Source: Jannaschia formosa (lineage in GTDB: Bacteria; Pseudomonadota; Alphaproteobacteria; Rhodobacterales; Rhodobacteraceae). From it: DNA of 64,000 nt. Below are positions 61,929 to 64,000 of this stretch, one piece after another. Below the pieces are notes generated by a model that was not told the origin of the DNA, ran no database searches, and was given only the letters and a program-made list of their open reading frames with translations. The translations under genes were made by a program, and so were the position numbers. The DNA lies in NCBI RefSeq assembly GCF_003340555.1, contig NZ_QPLJ01000013.1, positions 52,749 to 116,748 on the forward strand. Reading direction: 5' to 3'. The first letter of the stretch is position 1; each line of letters begins with the position of its first letter.

Positions 61929-63157
61929 CACGCGGCGCAGGTTGAGGTTTCGGGCGTCTGGCACATGGCGGCGACCATCCGCTGCACGCGGGCGAGTCCG
62001 TCCATGTCCGGGGCGTGCCCGGCGCGTGGGACAGGGGTGGCCATCCAGGCGCCTAGGGTGTCCGGCGTCAGATCGCCCGGCAGCAGCATCGAGACGAGAC
62101 CGCGCGCGGCCAGCCTCTCGGTGCGCATGACCTGCTCGCGGCGCGGGGCGCAGCGCGGCACGATCAGCGCGGGCGGCGCCAGCGCCAGCATCTCCATCGT
62201 CGTGTTGTAGCCGCCCATGCCGATCAGGCGTACGGCGCCCGCCATCACGCCGATCGGCTCGCGCAGGAAGGGCAGGACGGTGAGGTCGTGACGCCTCCGA
62301 GCCAAGGCTACGACGGCGTCCTTCTGCTCGGGCGGCATCTGCGTGCCGGTCACCAGCACGCCGCGATGACCCTCTGGCAGCGGCGCCCGCGCGAAGGCCT
62401 CGCAGAGCGCGAGCCCATCGCGCCCGCCCCCCACCGCGCAGAAGACCTAGGGCCTTGGATCAGCCGCCAGCACCGACATGCGGTCGGCCCCGGCCTGCGC
62501 GGCGTCGCGCCGGCCCGTCGGGTCGAGATAGCCGACATGCCGCGCGGCCGCGCCGAGGCCGGCGCCCATTCCGCAATCTGACAAGATGTCGTAAACTTCC
62601 GGATCGCCGTAGATCCAGACGTCGTCGTAGAACCGCCGCACCGCTTCGAACCCGCGCTGGCGCAGCCATTGGCGGCGAACCGCGGCGCTCTCGTCGATGA
62701 CGTCGCGCAGGCCGAGCACGATACGGGCGCGGCCCTGGGCGCGCAGGGCCTTCAACGTGGCGTCGAGTTCGTACTGCGCGCCGCGCGGCACGTTGTCGAC
62801 AATCACGAGGTCGGGATCGAAGCCCTCTGCGGCGCTGCGGATCGTTCGCGACCGGAGCGCCGCGAGCCGTGCAAGGTCGCGTCCCAGGTCGCGCGGCCGG
62901 TAGCTCCCGTCGCCCTGCTTGGCATAGGCAGGCAAGGTCAGGCAGTCGACGCCCGTCGGCATCGCGAAGCTGCCCGCCTCACGCATGCCCCCGACCAGGA
63001 GGATCTCCGGCTGCGGCTCGATCTCGGAGAGGGCTGCCGCCAGCAGCAGATTGCGGCGCAGATGACCGTAGCCCAACGTGTCGTGGGAATAGAGCATGAT
63101 GCGCAACGCGCGGCGTGACGAGATCGGCCATGCCTGGACGATCGGGGAATGGAACAT
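61928..63157 (-). pseudogene. COG4671-type glycosyltransferase interrupted by an in-frame TAG (cluster gene 1)
   Basis: A single reading frame of about 409 codons from ATG 63157, broken only by TAG at 62447-62449. The N-terminal part has LRIMLYSHDTLGYGHLRRNL, ILLVGGMREAG, LVIVDNVPRGAQYELD and VLGLRDVIDES, as in predicted glycosyltransferases COG4671 (related to MurG/GT28). After the stop the same frame continues with VFCAVGGGRDGLALCEAFA, VLVTGTQMPPEQ and IGMGGYNTTMEML, the expected C-terminal half. Both halves keep normal codon use, so the mutation is recent, a sequence error, or read through. A restart at GTG 62434 is possible but would give half an enzyme. Confidence 0.8.
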
Positions 63158-63600
63158 GCAGGCGGTTCCTCGTCGGTGTCCGCGTCGTCGGACCCGGATG
63201 GTTGTCACGAAACTTTCAGCACCACGTCACAAAACCGTTGCATCCGATGGTGGATGAAAGCGGCCGCAAATGGAAGGAATCGTGGCTGAGTAGTGGCGCG
63301 GTGCTCGGAATGCGTTGAACCTGCCGATTGTTCGAACTTCTGCCCGCCTTGGGTCAATACGCCGTAGGAGTGAGCGTTCTTCGCACACCGGGTTCCGTCA
63401 GCCGCCGCGCCGGCTGGCTGTTCCCATCTTTCGCCCTGGCGTGGGAAGCCGCCCAAAGACGAAGCCCCTGAAGTCGAAGCCGGGTCAGGGCGTGCCTATC
63501 GAGACCGTGACGGAAGGGCCTGGCGGCGCCTTCCCCGGCCATCATGGCCGCCACGTCCTGTGTCCCGAGGTCATTCCTGCTGAGCTGGAAGGGGGCAGTC
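63158..63600. other. Gene-free interval with the presumed cluster promoter
   Basis: 443 bp. The part next to the cluster (63158-63290) is relatively AT-rich and holds two direct repeats, GTCACGAAA (63204-63212) and GTCACAAAA (63226-63234), 22 bp apart. The rest (63290-63600) shows no convincing coding on either strand. Confidence 0.5.
63204..63234 (-). promoter_or_regulatory. Direct repeats upstream of the glycosyltransferase/ABC/kinase cluster
   Basis: GTCACGAAA and GTCACAAAA spaced 22 bp, two turns of the helix, 47 bp before the presumed first ATG. The spacing fits a dimeric response regulator bound on one face; I cannot name the regulator. Confidence 0.35.
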
Positions 63601-63930
63601 ATGACCAACTCAGAGAAAGCTGGTGCTCCTAAAAGCTTCGTCGCTGCCGACGCTTTTCCCGCCCCCAGTGCCGCCCAGCATGTTCCAGACGAGAACAAGC
63701 ATTCCGGACCGGCCCGCGTCGGGTTCGTCCCCGGCAAGCCCCTTTGCGTCGAGCTGGTCGCGGCAGACGGAAGCCGGGAAATGCTGTGGCAGGGGGAAGT
63801 TACCTGGACGCCATGCCGAGGCGCGGGAGCGGGCGAAGGCCCTCGGATGCGACGTGATCCGGCCATGCGCGGCGGGAGGGGGTCACGTCCGTCAAGCTGG
63901 TGTAATTTCCCGGATGGCCTGAGGGCATGA
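63601..63930 (+). CDS. Possible small protein, likely frameshifted at a G run
   Basis: 109 codons from ATG 63601 behind GGAAGGGGG. The first 65 residues look plausible (TNSEKAGAPKSFVAADAF, LCVELVAADGSREMLWQG). Downstream of a five-G run (63792-63796) the frame loses bias, while the frame one base over reads GKLPGRHAEARERAKALGCDVI and ends at 63922. Removing one G joins the two into a natural-looking protein of about 106 residues. No family recognised. It could be intact with a sequence error, or a decaying gene. Confidence 0.35.
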   Translation: MTNSEKAGAPKSFVAADAFPAPSAAQHVPDENKHSGPARVGFVPGKPLCVELVAADGSREMLWQGEVTWTPCRGAGAGEGPRMRRDPAMRGGRGSRPSSWCNFPDGLRA

Positions 63931-63999
63931 TCAGGCGGCTTTCGTTGTGATGCTGAGAATGGGGTCGATCTCCTCTGTGTCGATCCGGGCGAAGGCCTC
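63931..63999 (-). CDS. C-terminal end of an unidentified protein (cut by window edge)
   Basis: 23 codons enter from the right edge on the minus strand and end at TGA 63931-63933: EAFARIDTEEIDPILSITTK followed by AA. The codons use the local bias, so it is probably a true gene end. Too little is present to name the family. Confidence 0.4.
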   Translation of the reverse strand, partial: EAFARIDTEEIDPILSITTKAA

Positions 64000-64000
64000 A

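Overview
The window is chromosomal DNA of a high-G+C alphaproteobacterium, almost certainly a member of the Rhodobacteraceae (Rhodobacter/roseobacter group). The evidence is the gene order aroE-maf // hemJ-rho-mnmE-mnmG-rsmG-parA-parB, the rph-rdgB-ridA-hemW // hrcA-grpE block, mutS // maeB, rnd-lptC-lptA-lptB-hpf-ptsN, the membrane-bound cytochrome-c urate oxidase PuuD, and the strong G/C preference at third codon positions. No rRNA, tRNA or CRISPR array was seen.

Layout. 1-10.5 kb is an origin-proximal housekeeping block: aroE (cut by the window edge), maf, a candidate replication origin (1242-1620), hemJ, rho, tRNA modification (mnmE, mnmG), rsmG and the chromosome partition pair parA-parB. 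Two perfect 16-bp parS sites lie inside the first codons of mnmG and rsmG. 8.9-25.7 kb carries hemW, ridA, rdgB, rph, the heat-shock genes hrcA-grpE and dnaK-(FkbM methyltransferase)-dnaJ with a visible RpoH-type promoter, mutS, the malic enzyme maeB, a PHB-depolymerase-family esterase with a candidate PhaR operator, and alkB. 25.7-34.7 kb is a cell-surface polysaccharide region: an ABC-2 permease, cysQ, galU, two paralogous glycosyltransferases, a Core-2/I-branching-type glycosyltransferase and a double-domain sulfotransferase. 34.7-38.4 kb is the lipopolysaccharide-transport/hpf/ptsN locus without rpoN. 38.6-41.9 kb carries part of urate degradation and a nitroreductase.

42-48.6 kb is an unusual operon: a second succinate dehydrogenase/fumarate reductase-like complex (B, two membrane anchors, A), an AT-rich unknown gene, and a two-subunit class I fumarase split by a family III CoA-transferase. 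I infer a C4/C5 dicarboxylate route, possibly methylsuccinate to mesaconate to citramalate. 48.6-54.6 kb is a LysR-controlled divergent locus: lysR-TSUP-enolase superfamily on one strand and a tripartite tricarboxylate transporter (tctCBA) on the other, with a clear dyad operator between them.

54.6-64 kb is accessory. After an internally deleted IS5-type transposase remnant comes a tightly overlapping five-gene minus-strand cluster: a COG4671-type glycosyltransferase interrupted by an in-frame amber codon, two GT4 glycosyltransferases, an ABC exporter of the fused TMD-NBD type, and a 694-residue protein with two phosphotransferase (APH-like) halves. I know of no assigned product for this set, and it is the best candidate here for an undescribed glycoconjugate export system. 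Function calls come from remembered family motifs and gene order; no database search was run.
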